A stretch of 64,000 bases of DNA from Ectocarpus siliculosus (lineage: Eukaryota; Sar; Phaeophyceae; Ectocarpales; Ectocarpaceae): contig FN649729.1 of NCBI GenBank assembly GCA_000310025.1, positions 372,001-436,000 on the forward strand. Reading direction: 5' to 3'. Positions 63,001-64,000 of this stretch are shown here, piece by piece. The notes beneath the pieces were generated by a model. That model did not search any database, was not told where the DNA came from, and was given only the letters and a program-made list of their open reading frames with translations. The first letter of the stretch is position 1. Each line of letters begins with the position of its first letter. Both the position numbers and the translations under genes were made by a program.

Positions 63001-64000
63001 TTTATGGGCATGATCCATACCCAATGAGATGGAGGGAGGTGGCTTGAGGGATACCACCGCAGTAGCGTCGTCCGTGACGGGTTCAGCAGAGGCTGGACCA
63101 GTGGCAGACACCCTGTCAGTACATATTTCGGCAAGGAAAAGTAATATGCGGATATTGTATGGGGAACTCTTGTTTTCATGATCGATCGTCCGATGCAGAT
63201 TGCTCGTCGGCTGTTTCGCCCCTTCTGGCAAGGGATTTCAAAAGAGTGTGAGCTATTGTATCAGCCGCCTGCTGAGTTACACAACATGTCGTCTACGAAA
63301 CCTGCCTACGTACATTGGCTTTCACGCGTACAAGAATGTCTCGCGTGTCGCGTGAAGTCACCTGACGGTATTCTCCGTTGCGCCGCTGTTGATATTTAGC
63401 CACGTGAGCGAGAAAATCCCCGAGCACGAAAAGCCACTACCCGCTACCATCGTGTCCACCATGTCACAGTCGTCCACGACCGCAGCGTTCGCCACAGTTA
63501 CTGACGTCAAGTCGACGTTTCCAATGTTGGCCACCTGGTCGAAAAGCGTCATCTCGTCACGATTTGCGCTGGGGCTAGATTGTCCTTGTCGCAGAGAAGA
63601 AAAAACGCCGCGGCCACTCTTCTTTCTTTCGAAGCGTTGTACGACAAGAATGCATCAGGCAGTTCGAGGAACCTAGCTACAACACGACGAGCTTGTACGA
63701 CTCGGTGAGGCAAATGGAACCAGGAGAAAGGAACTTGCGACAAGGCGGATGTGCACAATACAGAGGGCCAGTGGCAAAACAGAGGGCCAGTGGCATCAAA
63801 CGCGCTCAAGAAATGTTTTGCAGGCCAACGGTCTGCCGATCTCTGGCGAAACATTCATGCCGACGTCAGCAAGGTCCAAAGGGCATCAATGTGCCACCTG
63901 ACACGACATTTACTGGTTCACTCGTTGCAAATTCCTAGTCTTTGGTGCACCTGGAATGTGTACGTGACCGTTTCAAGCTTGTCCGCGTAGCCAACCATAC
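1..64000 (-). CDS. Giant multi-exon gene for a DUF7507/DUF11-repeat protein, open at both ends
   Basis: I see 129 exons that join in frame from 64,000 down to 159. Every junction has a matching phase, with GT-AG borders except six GC-AG donors. The joined product has about 55 copies of an immunoglobulin-like beta-sandwich repeat with an N-x-G core, a C...LAPG...C pair, a TQxDxDxG turn and a PSISxG end. This pattern is the DUF7507/DUF11 (TIGR01451-type) repeat known from prokaryotic surface proteins. The paired cysteines suggest an oxidising, extracellular location. No signal peptide, membrane segment, enzyme domain, start or stop lies inside the window, so the true protein is longer than the roughly 6,790 residues seen. 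Introns range from 159 bp to 924 bp. Those above 500 bp (12,648-13,181; 23,827-24,461; 25,145-25,701; 26,017-26,539; 32,305-32,928; 38,995-39,918; 41,181-41,697; 43,239-43,797; 48,977-49,629) contain nothing I recognise except the transposon in the longest. A role as adhesin or wall component is inference. It could also be two adjacent genes, but no break in frame supports that. Confidence 0.85.
159..774 (-). CDS. Tail module T6, last seen in the window
   Basis: Exons are 686-774 (89 bp) and 159-306 (148 bp). The first reads CAWQDGAERDGLPDPGEV and LIYTV. The second reads NTGSVTLTDGSLQQSTDL, VVDCMNAIPSAGNAS and LMAPGDN, ending between codons at GAT-AAT/GTGAGA. The second cysteine, the DxDAG turn and any stop codon must lie beyond the left edge. 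Bases 1-158 show no exon. Confidence 0.76.
995..2242 (-). CDS. Tail module T5; GC donor
   Basis: Exons are 2,128-2,242 (115 bp), 1,669-1,793 (125 bp) and 995-1,135 (141 bp). The first reads SDGNSVADAGEYTRYTMV; its acceptor GAGCAG is chosen by phase. The second reads TGMLTVHQITVVESLEGG and CPKNYLEMAESMVCNATY, ending at a GC donor (ACGCAG/GCAAGT). The third reads EDVDRGDVTSVTTLDAF and ends PQDPSIL. Confidence 0.76.
2541..3736 (-). CDS. Tail module T4
   Basis: Exons are 3,562-3,736 (175 bp), 2,899-3,023 (125 bp) and 2,541-2,651 (111 bp). The first joins EDSWKQEYTQLAMALLN to TVDDEADIHDKMEYTVEI and NTGTVTLTDVG without the intron found at that place in other modules. The second reads CPGATLAPAESMVCNASY and TDIDRYE. 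The third reads VETTADVTASGPFAQAVG and ends SVSLLM. Confidence 0.78.
4139..4805 (-). CDS. Tail module T3
   Basis: Exons are 4,618-4,805 (188 bp) and 4,139-4,276 (138 bp). The first reads NDEDGDELGDAGETMFYT and NIGNVRVGNVRVSHLQG, with an internal doubling of GNVRV. The second reads LLPGIEFGCRATYSLTQ and ADVDAAEVVNTASISGV. It ends at GAG/GTATGA, before the usual PSISxG segment, which instead opens the next exon. Confidence 0.78.
5047..5639 (-). CDS. Tail module T2
   Basis: Exons are 5,537-5,639 (103 bp) and 5,047-5,303 (257 bp). The first reads SGAKLPYSGDNLGFTFTL and NKGTGSLT. The second covers the cysteine pair CTPSVTEALVLAPGGIVLC, LTQDHIDGGALTSEM and an end segment GLSVG in one exon. The intron lies within the 'GSLT-SVSL' strand. 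It fits no class closely. Confidence 0.8.
6084..6880 (-). CDS. Tail module T1 (n,o-like)
   Basis: Exons are 6,722-6,880 (159 bp) and 6,084-6,293 (210 bp). The first reads NSLDGKTRKGDTVLYTT and NSGNTCLTDVKISELL; the second reads LCPTDEAISCTGTHTLTQ and INTATATASPLFANTSD, ending PAISVG. The 'NTCL' core, the 'LCP...CTGT' start and both lengths match classes n and o, so this looks like an extra n,o unit where class s is expected. Confidence 0.84.
7244..8123 (-). CDS. Module E7 (optional classes p,q,r), last in register
   Basis: Exons are 7,990-8,123 (134 bp), 7,556-7,669 (114 bp) and 7,244-7,349 (106 bp). Class p reads ASALGDEITYTLNIDNNG and TVTLSSVTPVNSK. Class q reads CEPDVNSGAKLDAGEGAMC and YIVTQDDIDAGK. 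Class r reads VCAASVTATDPDGELIF and ends PQLSVG. After this exon the order of classes breaks. Confidence 0.86.
8343..9222 (-). CDS. Module E6 (classes n,o)
   Basis: Exons are 9,061-9,222 (162 bp) and 8,343-8,540 (198 bp). Class n reads NGADGVVNVGDEVTLAY and NTGNTCLGNVVVDNPS. Class o reads LFCPLEGHTFTCTAVVHV and ENMNDGHVDHDIGVTA, ending SAFLIG. Confidence 0.86.
9420..10647 (-). CDS. Module E5 (classes k,l,m)
   Basis: Exons are 10,408-10,647 (240 bp), 9,888-9,978 (91 bp) and 9,420-9,555 (136 bp). Class k reads EDGDGERGASPGDLIEHE and NTGTVTLTHLSVVDSLL. Class l reads CTPSLLGLSLAPGAEVSC. Class m reads VSQDDVNAGVVSSEATIS and ends DGIDIG. Confidence 0.86.
10914..11642 (-). CDS. Module E4 (classes i,j)
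   Basis: Exons are 11,477-11,642 (166 bp) and 10,914-11,043 (130 bp). Class i starts DPLAGITKTFVFTPAR and carries NDGNVDLSDITVTDERF. Class j reads NWESDTSFGMLPGAELHC; it seems to keep only one cysteine of the pair. It ends ITQADIDAGVVASNV. Confidence 0.84.
11784..12647 (-). CDS. Module E3 (classes g,h)
   Basis: Exons are 12,291-12,647 (357 bp) and 11,784-11,900 (117 bp). Class g reads GSVRLVITASYPKTAT, NTGLLQVFDIYVAAWG and GLARYPDSGLRGGSSLTC; it is 42 bp longer than in B, C and D because of an acidic insert around MTDEADTEDGQ. Class h reads INTGTKSAGAQVTAWYED. Confidence 0.86.
13182..14254 (-). CDS. Module E2 (classes d,e,f)
   Basis: Exons are 14,182-14,254 (73 bp), 13,755-13,831 (77 bp) and 13,182-13,417 (236 bp). 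The peptides are VGTFADDSADGMQGLADV, FTITNNGHAVLEGITLAD and CNSSYAITEDNVNALEVS with ASDVSGNAVDAAD. Class f has the same length as in copy B. Confidence 0.86.
14557..15629 (-). CDS. Module E1 (classes a,b,c)
   Basis: Exons are 15,463-15,629 (167 bp), 14,911-15,086 (176 bp) and 14,557-14,648 (92 bp). Class a holds SWANAGNGSDGFADAGDT and is about 75 bp longer than elsewhere; its acceptor (TTGTAG) is chosen by phase, and a nearby one is possible. Class b reads VTNAGNVRLANVTISD with CDDMPESSEPGQSAGC. Class c ends PPPPSIQLG. Confidence 0.78.
16108..16681 (-). CDS. Module D11 (classes y,z)
   Basis: Exons are 16,464-16,681 (218 bp) and 16,108-16,243 (136 bp). Class y reads GSWVDSNGDEDTDAGEV, NVGTVTLNSVVLTDGSV and CESGIPDSLLPGEGFEC. 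Class z reads IVQDDVDRGFVVSNATV and ends PAISLG. Confidence 0.86.
16995..18080 (-). CDS. Module D10 (classes w,x)
   Basis: Exons are 17,667-18,080 (414 bp) and 16,995-17,082 (88 bp). Class w reads ADIDAGSISDTASVVSL, VVDAGDTVEYRITVANTG, NTWLSDVAVSDPMFGDG and CSNSYIGNLSRFSPGATF, then HIDGRCVESTAN. Class x reads VSAVASDSTMVSEGVS and ends SSLSLG. Confidence 0.87.
18208..18711 (-). CDS. Module D9 (classes u,v)
   Basis: Exons are 18,569-18,711 (143 bp) and 18,208-18,300 (93 bp). Class u reads FTGSDANRAEVGQGVAY and NTGSTTLTGLDVNSVF. Class v reads CGASSLSELARDDTIVC and DHAITQ. Class u is 18 bp longer than in the other copies. Confidence 0.83.
18988..19729 (-). CDS. Module D8 (classes s,t)
   Basis: Exons are 19,503-19,729 (227 bp) and 18,988-19,123 (136 bp). 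Class s reads DSWIDNDGDGDCDPGEGI, NTGTITMSGLQVSDGLL and CGESPAGGYLAPKSSITC; its acceptor is a less usual CGAG. Class t reads INQGDIDLGHVSNTAIVN and ends PEISLG. Confidence 0.84.
20057..21219 (-). CDS. Module D7 (optional classes p,q,r); GC donor
   Basis: Exons are 21,089-21,219 (131 bp), 20,518-20,628 (111 bp) and 20,057-20,162 (106 bp). Class p reads GYPSPGDAVVYTITITN and GSLTLHDVTPDSPQ, ending at a GCAAGT donor. Class q reads CELAEGAALVPGVETKC and LVLTQNNLDEAQ. Class r reads VVTTVTITATDSANELV. Class p has the same length as in copy C. Confidence 0.85.
21548..22439 (-). CDS. Module D6 (classes n,o); GC donor
   Basis: Exons are 22,272-22,439 (168 bp) and 21,548-21,739 (192 bp). Class n reads TDGVVNAGDTVLYSFTV and NTGQTCLAVLSVLDDN. 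Class o reads LFCPAESVFTCTQSLTIT and NDMDVGGFSGNVIVTA. Class o ends at a GCAAGT donor after GGGCTAG. Confidence 0.85.
22863..23536 (-). CDS. Module D5 (classes k+l fused, m); GC donor
   Basis: Exons are 23,233-23,536 (304 bp) and 22,863-22,995 (133 bp). The first exon holds both the core (DSDDTNGPSSGDMISY, NNGTTTVWSIVIDSGF) and the cysteine pair CSPPLESLELGPGGKTEC, which lie in separate exons in the other four copies. It ends at a GC donor (ATCAG/GCGAGT). Class m reads MDQDNLDAGVVTNSVVV. Confidence 0.85.
23697..24612 (-). CDS. Module D4 (classes i,j)
   Basis: Exons are 24,462-24,612 (151 bp) and 23,697-23,826 (130 bp). Class i starts APVLGVEKTFSLMGES and carries NDGNVDLVDVALTDAM. Class j has CNDGALSTLVVGDSFSC and ILQSNVDAGSMGST, ending in phase 2. 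Confidence 0.85.
25028..26016 (-). CDS. Module D3 (classes g,h)
   Basis: Exons are 25,702-26,016 (315 bp) and 25,028-25,144 (117 bp). Class g reads VGSVAAKAAFTYADST, NAGLLTLFDINVHSVY and PYPEGGLVPGRSIEC. Class h reads INVRDLPVDVRTTAMYEG and ends HVTLRQ; the tryptophan of 'AWHES' is methionine here. Confidence 0.86.
26540..27515 (-). CDS. Module D2 (classes d,e,f); tandem acceptor
   Basis: Exons are 27,443-27,515 (73 bp), 27,087-27,157 (71 bp) and 26,540-26,802 (263 bp). The peptides are SDFVDGGGDNANSLADVG, YEIVLENDGHAVLSSVY and CRGTYVLTPDDVDALETV with ADKFGKEV. Class f has two in-frame acceptors 9 bases apart (exon ends 26,802 or 26,793), which would add or drop three residues. Confidence 0.83.
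27717..28579 (-). CDS. Module D1 (classes a,b,c)
   Basis: Exons are 28,488-28,579 (92 bp), 28,069-28,244 (176 bp) and 27,717-27,817 (101 bp). Class a is AVWADGSGVGGLVDGYADE. Class b reads IANSGNVRVTNMELFHEG and CEHPSFFYPADDAYEC, then GWADIEAGGLNTS. Class c ends LPPPSIDIG. Confidence 0.85.
28803..29398 (-). CDS. Module C11 (classes y,z)
   Basis: Exons are 29,172-29,398 (227 bp) and 28,803-28,941 (139 bp). Class y reads GKWTDGNGDGDADPREI, NTGSVSLYNLKVESDT and CPTFPESGIAPGVTVTC. Class z reads LTQHDIDQGAVVTIANV and ends PGISLG. Confidence 0.86.
29829..30828 (-). CDS. Module C10 (classes w,x)
   Basis: Exons are 30,415-30,828 (414 bp) and 29,829-29,919 (91 bp). Class w reads ADIDSGESTSAVVVKAMP, QTIVDAGDTMNFTMSV, NVGNTWVSAIVVLDPF and CSPDLSASDSRFAVGA. 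Class x reads VTAIPPISTDTVEASS and ends PRITLG. The w length is identical to that in copy D, including the unusual N-T-W in the core. Confidence 0.87.
31310..31848 (-). CDS. Module C9 (classes u,v)
   Basis: Exons are 31,724-31,848 (125 bp) and 31,310-31,420 (111 bp). Class u reads YMGNADRASVDDEVMYS and NNGTTTMSDIQIVDSM. Class v reads LSCNASLASISPGASINC. The v acceptor (CACGAAG) lacks a clear pyrimidine tract, so its start is less certain. Confidence 0.78.
32169..33137 (-). CDS. Module C8 (classes s,t)
   Basis: Exons are 32,929-33,137 (209 bp) and 32,169-32,304 (136 bp). Class s reads REDGDGEDRIARPLEQ, NNGTVTLTNLTVADTV and CSELSLSPGESFPC. Class t reads IDQDDVDNGEIINNAIVES and ends FGIAIG. Confidence 0.86.
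33411..34435 (-). CDS. Module C7 (optional classes p,q,r)
   Basis: Exons are 34,305-34,435 (131 bp), 33,907-34,026 (120 bp) and 33,411-33,513 (103 bp). Class p reads DDQEGLATVGDSITCL and NSGSVSLWSIEVISPV. Class q reads CERDEDEGEKTLALDE and YIVTQGDIDSGF. Class r reads VVTDATVKADSPLG and ends RPSVSIG. The cassette enters and leaves in phase 1, so it can be present or absent without disturbing the frame. Confidence 0.86.
34797..35600 (-). CDS. Module C6 (classes n,o)
   Basis: Exons are 35,442-35,600 (159 bp) and 34,797-35,000 (204 bp). Class n reads KDGVLNAGDVIEYSLDV and NTGNTCLMDIHVTDDT; its acceptor ATTAAG has little pyrimidine tract. Class o reads MFCPQDDPYTCIGTYVIK and DMDAGGYSTTSRATSVSP, ending ASISVG. 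Confidence 0.84.
35767..36769 (-). CDS. Module C5 (classes k,l,m)
   Basis: Exons are 36,530-36,769 (240 bp), 36,097-36,190 (94 bp) and 35,767-35,899 (133 bp). Class k reads DSDGVHGASSGDIIEYN and NTGTTTLNTTVVWDPI. Class l reads CTPPLTGLILNPGSIVIC. Class m reads VQQTDVNGGFVESTLTV and ends SSIELG. All three lengths equal those in copy B. Confidence 0.87.
37014..37548 (-). CDS. Module C4 (classes i,j)
   Basis: Exons are 37,395-37,548 (154 bp) and 37,014-37,143 (130 bp). Class i starts DPGWAIEMTAEHVPADQ and carries NTGNVDVARVTMLDTAG. Class j has CSDGIPDPWLVGGMFAC and YSITQADIDAGVVSNIV. Confidence 0.86.
37768..38484 (-). CDS. Module C3 (classes g,h)
   Basis: Exons are 38,170-38,484 (315 bp) and 37,768-37,884 (117 bp). 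Class g reads VGSVHVLLGRTYDKLG, NNGLLDLFDIAIEDNT and GLATYPDKGLAPATSLTC. Class h reads INDGVQLASIQVQAWHES and GEVFSNATVTTKLTP. Confidence 0.86.
38762..40300 (-). CDS. Module C2 (classes d,e,f); GC donor
   Basis: Exons are 40,231-40,300 (70 bp), 39,919-39,995 (77 bp) and 38,762-38,994 (233 bp). The peptides are FLDNFDPKDDQAEAGEEI, INNGHAVLSDIVVNDP and CSYIHVLTADDVNELERK with RDEHDYQVE. Class e ends at a GCAAGC donor (CTCAG/GCAAGC). The 924-bp intron that follows holds a short inverted-repeat transposon. Confidence 0.84.
39288..39809. mobile_element. Short non-autonomous DNA transposon (MITE-like), TA-flanked
   Basis: About 520 bp lies between imperfect terminal inverted repeats: CTGTAAAGTGCGTG on the left and, read in reverse complement, CCGTAAAATGTGCGTG on the right. 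Each end abuts a TA, as in elements that duplicate TA. Inside there are several copies of GCGCCGGGGTGCG or its complement and a partial direct repeat (about 39,345-39,440 against 39,700-39,760). No open frame suggests a transposase. It sits in the 924-bp intron between classes e and f of copy C, and nothing similar appears in the same intron of the other copies. Confidence 0.6.
40591..41783 (-). CDS. Module C1 (classes a,b,c)
   Basis: Exons are 41,698-41,783 (86 bp), 41,008-41,180 (173 bp) and 40,591-40,679 (89 bp). Class a is TATWEDSGESGMTDYADK. Class b reads NTGNVDLSNTGVSHPGV, CPTVATLGPGEKFSC and LSWVDIDAGILDIAAT. Class c ends KKPPSVDIG. Confidence 0.86.
42110..42930 (-). CDS. Module B11 (classes y,z); GC donor
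   Basis: Exons are 42,722-42,930 (209 bp) and 42,110-42,245 (136 bp). Class y reads AWVDENGNGRPDAGEAV, NKGTVTLVSLSIADSL and ends ECVPIQQ. Class z reads VTQQDLNAGVVNFTASV and ends PSIEIG, where the donor is GCGAGT rather than GT. The frame and the phase of class a of copy C both require this site. Confidence 0.84.
43151..44229 (-). CDS. Module B10 (classes w,x)
   Basis: Exons are 43,798-44,229 (432 bp) and 43,151-43,238 (88 bp). Class w reads EDINAGYVHNTVILEGW, DSAYSDEGDSATFQVT, NTGNAVLSSVKPTN, DSEFLPSSHPSG and CEVTVPLTASYIDAGGF. The stretch FLPSSHP is shared with class w of copy A. Class x is VTAVDPDNRPVRDQQTT and ends LASISIG. Confidence 0.86.
44707..45214 (-). CDS. Module B9 (classes u,v)
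   Basis: Exons are 45,090-45,214 (125 bp) and 44,707-44,802 (96 bp), the same lengths as in copy A. Class u reads SYTGSNLAAGLGDTVSY and NDGTTTMSRLTVEDTA. Class v reads CDPKLVDLDVAPGTAVHC and GYSITQ. Confidence 0.84.
45527..46255 (-). CDS. Module B8 (classes s,t)
   Basis: Exons are 46,041-46,255 (215 bp) and 45,527-45,662 (136 bp). Class s reads STWADGDEGDGLANIGEK, NDGTTSLVSFCITSSS and CSEADALSPGANFTC, with two further cysteines (GCQAC) just before that pair. Class t reads VQQTDIDAGQMVTTVDIS and ends NVLAIG. Confidence 0.85.
46552..47350 (-). CDS. Module B6 (classes n,o)
   Basis: Exons are 47,186-47,350 (165 bp) and 46,552-46,734 (183 bp). Class n reads NDILEAGDSIIYTIKV and NTGNTCLQELVVSDLLLG. 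Class o reads LCPQASAVTCMGEYIITQ and DDGAIQNVGTVSCVDSEG. As in copy A it joins class s without p,q,r. Confidence 0.85.
47596..48976 (-). CDS. Module B5 (classes k,l,m)
   Basis: Exons are 48,737-48,976 (240 bp), 48,198-48,291 (94 bp) and 47,596-47,728 (133 bp). Class k reads DSDTIIGESAGDTVEYT and NEGTTTLSAIAVSSSL. Class l reads CDPVLDSFQLAPGGTIEC. Class m is VEQGHLDVGGIGNDVVV and ends ANVTIG. The chosen acceptor of class l (GCACAG) satisfies the phase-2 donor of class k; a nearer CTGCAG does not. Confidence 0.85.
49630..50139 (-). CDS. Module B4 (classes i,j)
   Basis: Exons are 49,980-50,139 (160 bp) and 49,630-49,759 (130 bp). Class i starts EPGVLVTVNATHTPSD and carries NIGNVDLTEVAVTGSLFEG. 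Class j has CGSGIPDRWEVNTEFTC and YIITQENIDAGRLANVA, ending in phase 2. Confidence 0.85.
50397..51303 (-). CDS. Module B3 (classes g,h)
   Basis: Exons are 50,989-51,303 (315 bp) and 50,397-50,513 (117 bp). Class g reads VGSVRMETSHAYPKET, NNGLLSLYNISMRDSV and GLARYPDAGLTPTSKIFC. Class h reads INSGVKESNQEVQAWHES. Class g has exactly the same length in copies C and D. Confidence 0.86.
51528..52330 (-). CDS. Module B2 (classes d,e,f)
   Basis: Exons are 52,264-52,330 (67 bp), 52,028-52,104 (77 bp) and 51,528-51,763 (236 bp). The peptides are STFQDDLPADGKAETGET, YTISNDGHAVLYGVTIKD and CTGTYKLTAEDIHNLSRA with KDQYGYEVG. The intron between d and e is 159 bp, the shortest in the window. Confidence 0.85.
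52791..53931 (-). CDS. Module B1 (classes a,b,c)
   Basis: Exons are 53,846-53,931 (86 bp), 53,375-53,547 (173 bp) and 52,791-52,882 (92 bp). Class a is TATWQDGAAGGMDGYAD. Class b is VTNTGNIDLTDASLASS with CGDLEDLAVGEIFTC, and has WPDVVSGWSNN in place of the usual DIDAG turn. Class c ends KKPPSISIG. The intron before class c carries a 2 x 36 bp tandem duplication. Confidence 0.85.
53006..53077. repeat. Tandem duplication, 2 x 36 bp, intronic
   Basis: Two adjacent 36-bp units begin AAACTGATGTGAAAAC and differ at three positions. They lie in the intron between classes b and c of copy B. No coding or splice role is apparent. Confidence 0.85.
54213..54949 (-). CDS. Module A11 (classes y,z)
   Basis: Exons are 54,741-54,949 (209 bp) and 54,213-54,348 (136 bp). 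Class y reads SGTWEDADGSECANAGENV, NEGIITLGALNVEDV and CEEPESGLLGQGEEYKC. Class z reads VTQAEVNAGRVTKEASVSG. The donor of class y (CAG/GTTTGG) is weak but is the only phase-matched site. Confidence 0.83.
55176..56056 (-). CDS. Module A10 (classes w,x)
   Basis: Exons are 55,628-56,056 (429 bp) and 55,176-55,263 (88 bp). Class w is the largest exon class. It finishes one module (DDVDAGFVFSETAVEAW), then holds a full core with GIDPTYSDAGDTATFD, NTGDTRLNQVLLTDEM and LTHANVDAGSISGMAK. Class x is VTSMSPSNTSISGNSF and ends WASVSFG. The intron inside the second half falls after the DxDAG turn. Confidence 0.85.
56323..56816 (-). CDS. Module A9 (classes u,v)
   Basis: Exons are 56,692-56,816 (125 bp) and 56,323-56,418 (96 bp). 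Class u reads YTGDPYAAYFGNTITYT and NSGTTTLSKLQLTHTK. Class v reads CTPALDDLLLGPAAVVSC and GYTITQ. I chose the acceptor TGAATGCAG over a later GAAGAG because it gives 125 bp, the length of class u in copies B and C. Confidence 0.82.
57072..57652 (-). CDS. Module A8 (classes s,t)
   Basis: Exons are 57,438-57,652 (215 bp) and 57,072-57,207 (136 bp). Class s covers the whole core in one exon: GDWVDGEEGHHVAGET, NRGTTTLSNVCVIDEK, then DCLACVVSDNGKLPPGDS. Class t is VTQAEIDAGAVEMVAMV. Both lengths are identical in copy B. Confidence 0.85.
57900..58390 (-). CDS. Module A6 (classes n,o)
   Basis: Exons are 58,235-58,390 (156 bp) and 57,900-58,091 (192 bp). Class n reads NGADGILGTGDIITYEV and NTGTTCLYQIVLAD; the extra cysteine in 'N-T-x-x-T-C-L' marks this class. 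Class o reads CPQDEAMACTGTYIVKQ and DRGHVENTFTVSASSPG. Class o ends in phase 1 and joins class s directly, with no p,q,r. Confidence 0.85.
58791..59706 (-). CDS. Module A5 (classes k,l,m)
   Basis: Exons are 59,467-59,706 (240 bp), 59,048-59,144 (97 bp) and 58,791-58,923 (133 bp). Class k closes the preceding module (SSAYGSPVTDTDTAV) and opens the next (NDAGVAGDSAGDTIKY, NTGTTTLSSVSVAS). Class l holds CEPNLAGLELAPQGTVNC. Class m is VQQDDMDAAGVNLVAEVS. A GTGAGG donor lies 9 bases before the one chosen for class k, but only the chosen site keeps the phase. Confidence 0.85.
59994..60565 (-). CDS. Module A4 (classes i,j)
   Basis: Exons are 60,415-60,565 (151 bp) and 59,994-60,126 (133 bp). Class i starts DPAISVKNEALYNPA and carries NVGNVDVHDVELSDDG. 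Class j has the cysteine pair CADGTPPETWVVNALFQC and ends THIITQPDIDTGSVGST in phase 2. The rest of this module continues into the first half of the next exon. Confidence 0.85.
60777..61556 (-). CDS. Module A3 (classes g,h)
   Basis: Exons are 61,260-61,556 (297 bp) and 60,777-60,899 (123 bp), both starting and ending between codons. Class g runs VGSVDLLLKSTYANKG, TNDGLLTLYNITVQ, then GLARYPSKGLAPAAYLKC. Class h runs INSGEKVDSVKATAFHES. The h exon is 6 bp longer than the 117 bp seen in the other four copies. Confidence 0.85.
61783..62797 (-). CDS. Module A2 (classes d,e,f)
   Basis: Exons are 62,731-62,797 (67 bp), 62,392-62,468 (77 bp) and 61,783-62,012 (230 bp). Class d is GLFMDDSHHDGLAVAGES. 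Class e is FTITNIGHAVLYNTTLSD. Class f holds CNGTHVLTATDVDNLERR and AVDQYDKEV, ending at donor CAG/GTAAGC. In this module the usual 'TQADVDAG' turn is replaced by 'LTATDVDNLE'. Confidence 0.85.
63021..64000 (-). CDS. Module A1 (classes a,b,c), first visible
   Basis: Exons are 63,951-64,000 (cut by the window), 63,362-63,534 and 63,021-63,112. Class a ends MVGYADKLETVTYTF with donor CAG/GTGCAC. Class b reads VANIGNVDLTSVTV, then a cysteine pair (DDCDMVDTMVAGSGFSC) and LTWLNINSGATENT. Class c gives VSATGPASAEPVTDD and ends KPPPSISLG with a phase-1 donor. Class b has the same 173-bp length in copies B and C. Confidence 0.85.
63760..63795. repeat. Tandem duplication, 2 x 19 bp, intronic
   Basis: ACAGAGGGCCAGTGGCA occurs twice with a period of 19 bp, inside the intron between classes a and b of copy A. 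The first unit is followed by two extra adenines. It looks like a simple recent duplication. Confidence 0.8.

Larger units (their letters stand above)
54213..64000 (-). repeat. Higher-order repeat copy A (classes a-o, s-z; 10 modules), 5'-most
   Basis: This block has 23 exons in class order a to o, then s to z, and lacks p,q,r. About 3.65 kb is coding. Exon lengths match copy B closely: 240, 133, 77, 67, 173, 92, 136, 209, 88, 125, 96 and 215 bp recur at the same places. Its genomic length is the shortest of the full copies because its introns are shorter. The first exon runs off the window. Confidence 0.85.

Noticed and set aside
1-64000. Bacterial DNA, because DUF7507 repeats are mainly prokaryotic
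   Set aside because: No long open frames follow the repeats; the modules are interrupted by GT-AG introns with conserved phases, so this is nuclear eukaryotic DNA.
1-64000. A chain of many small repeat-protein genes
   Set aside because: No in-frame start regions, stop codons or poly-A-like gaps separate the modules, and all junction phases agree across the whole window.
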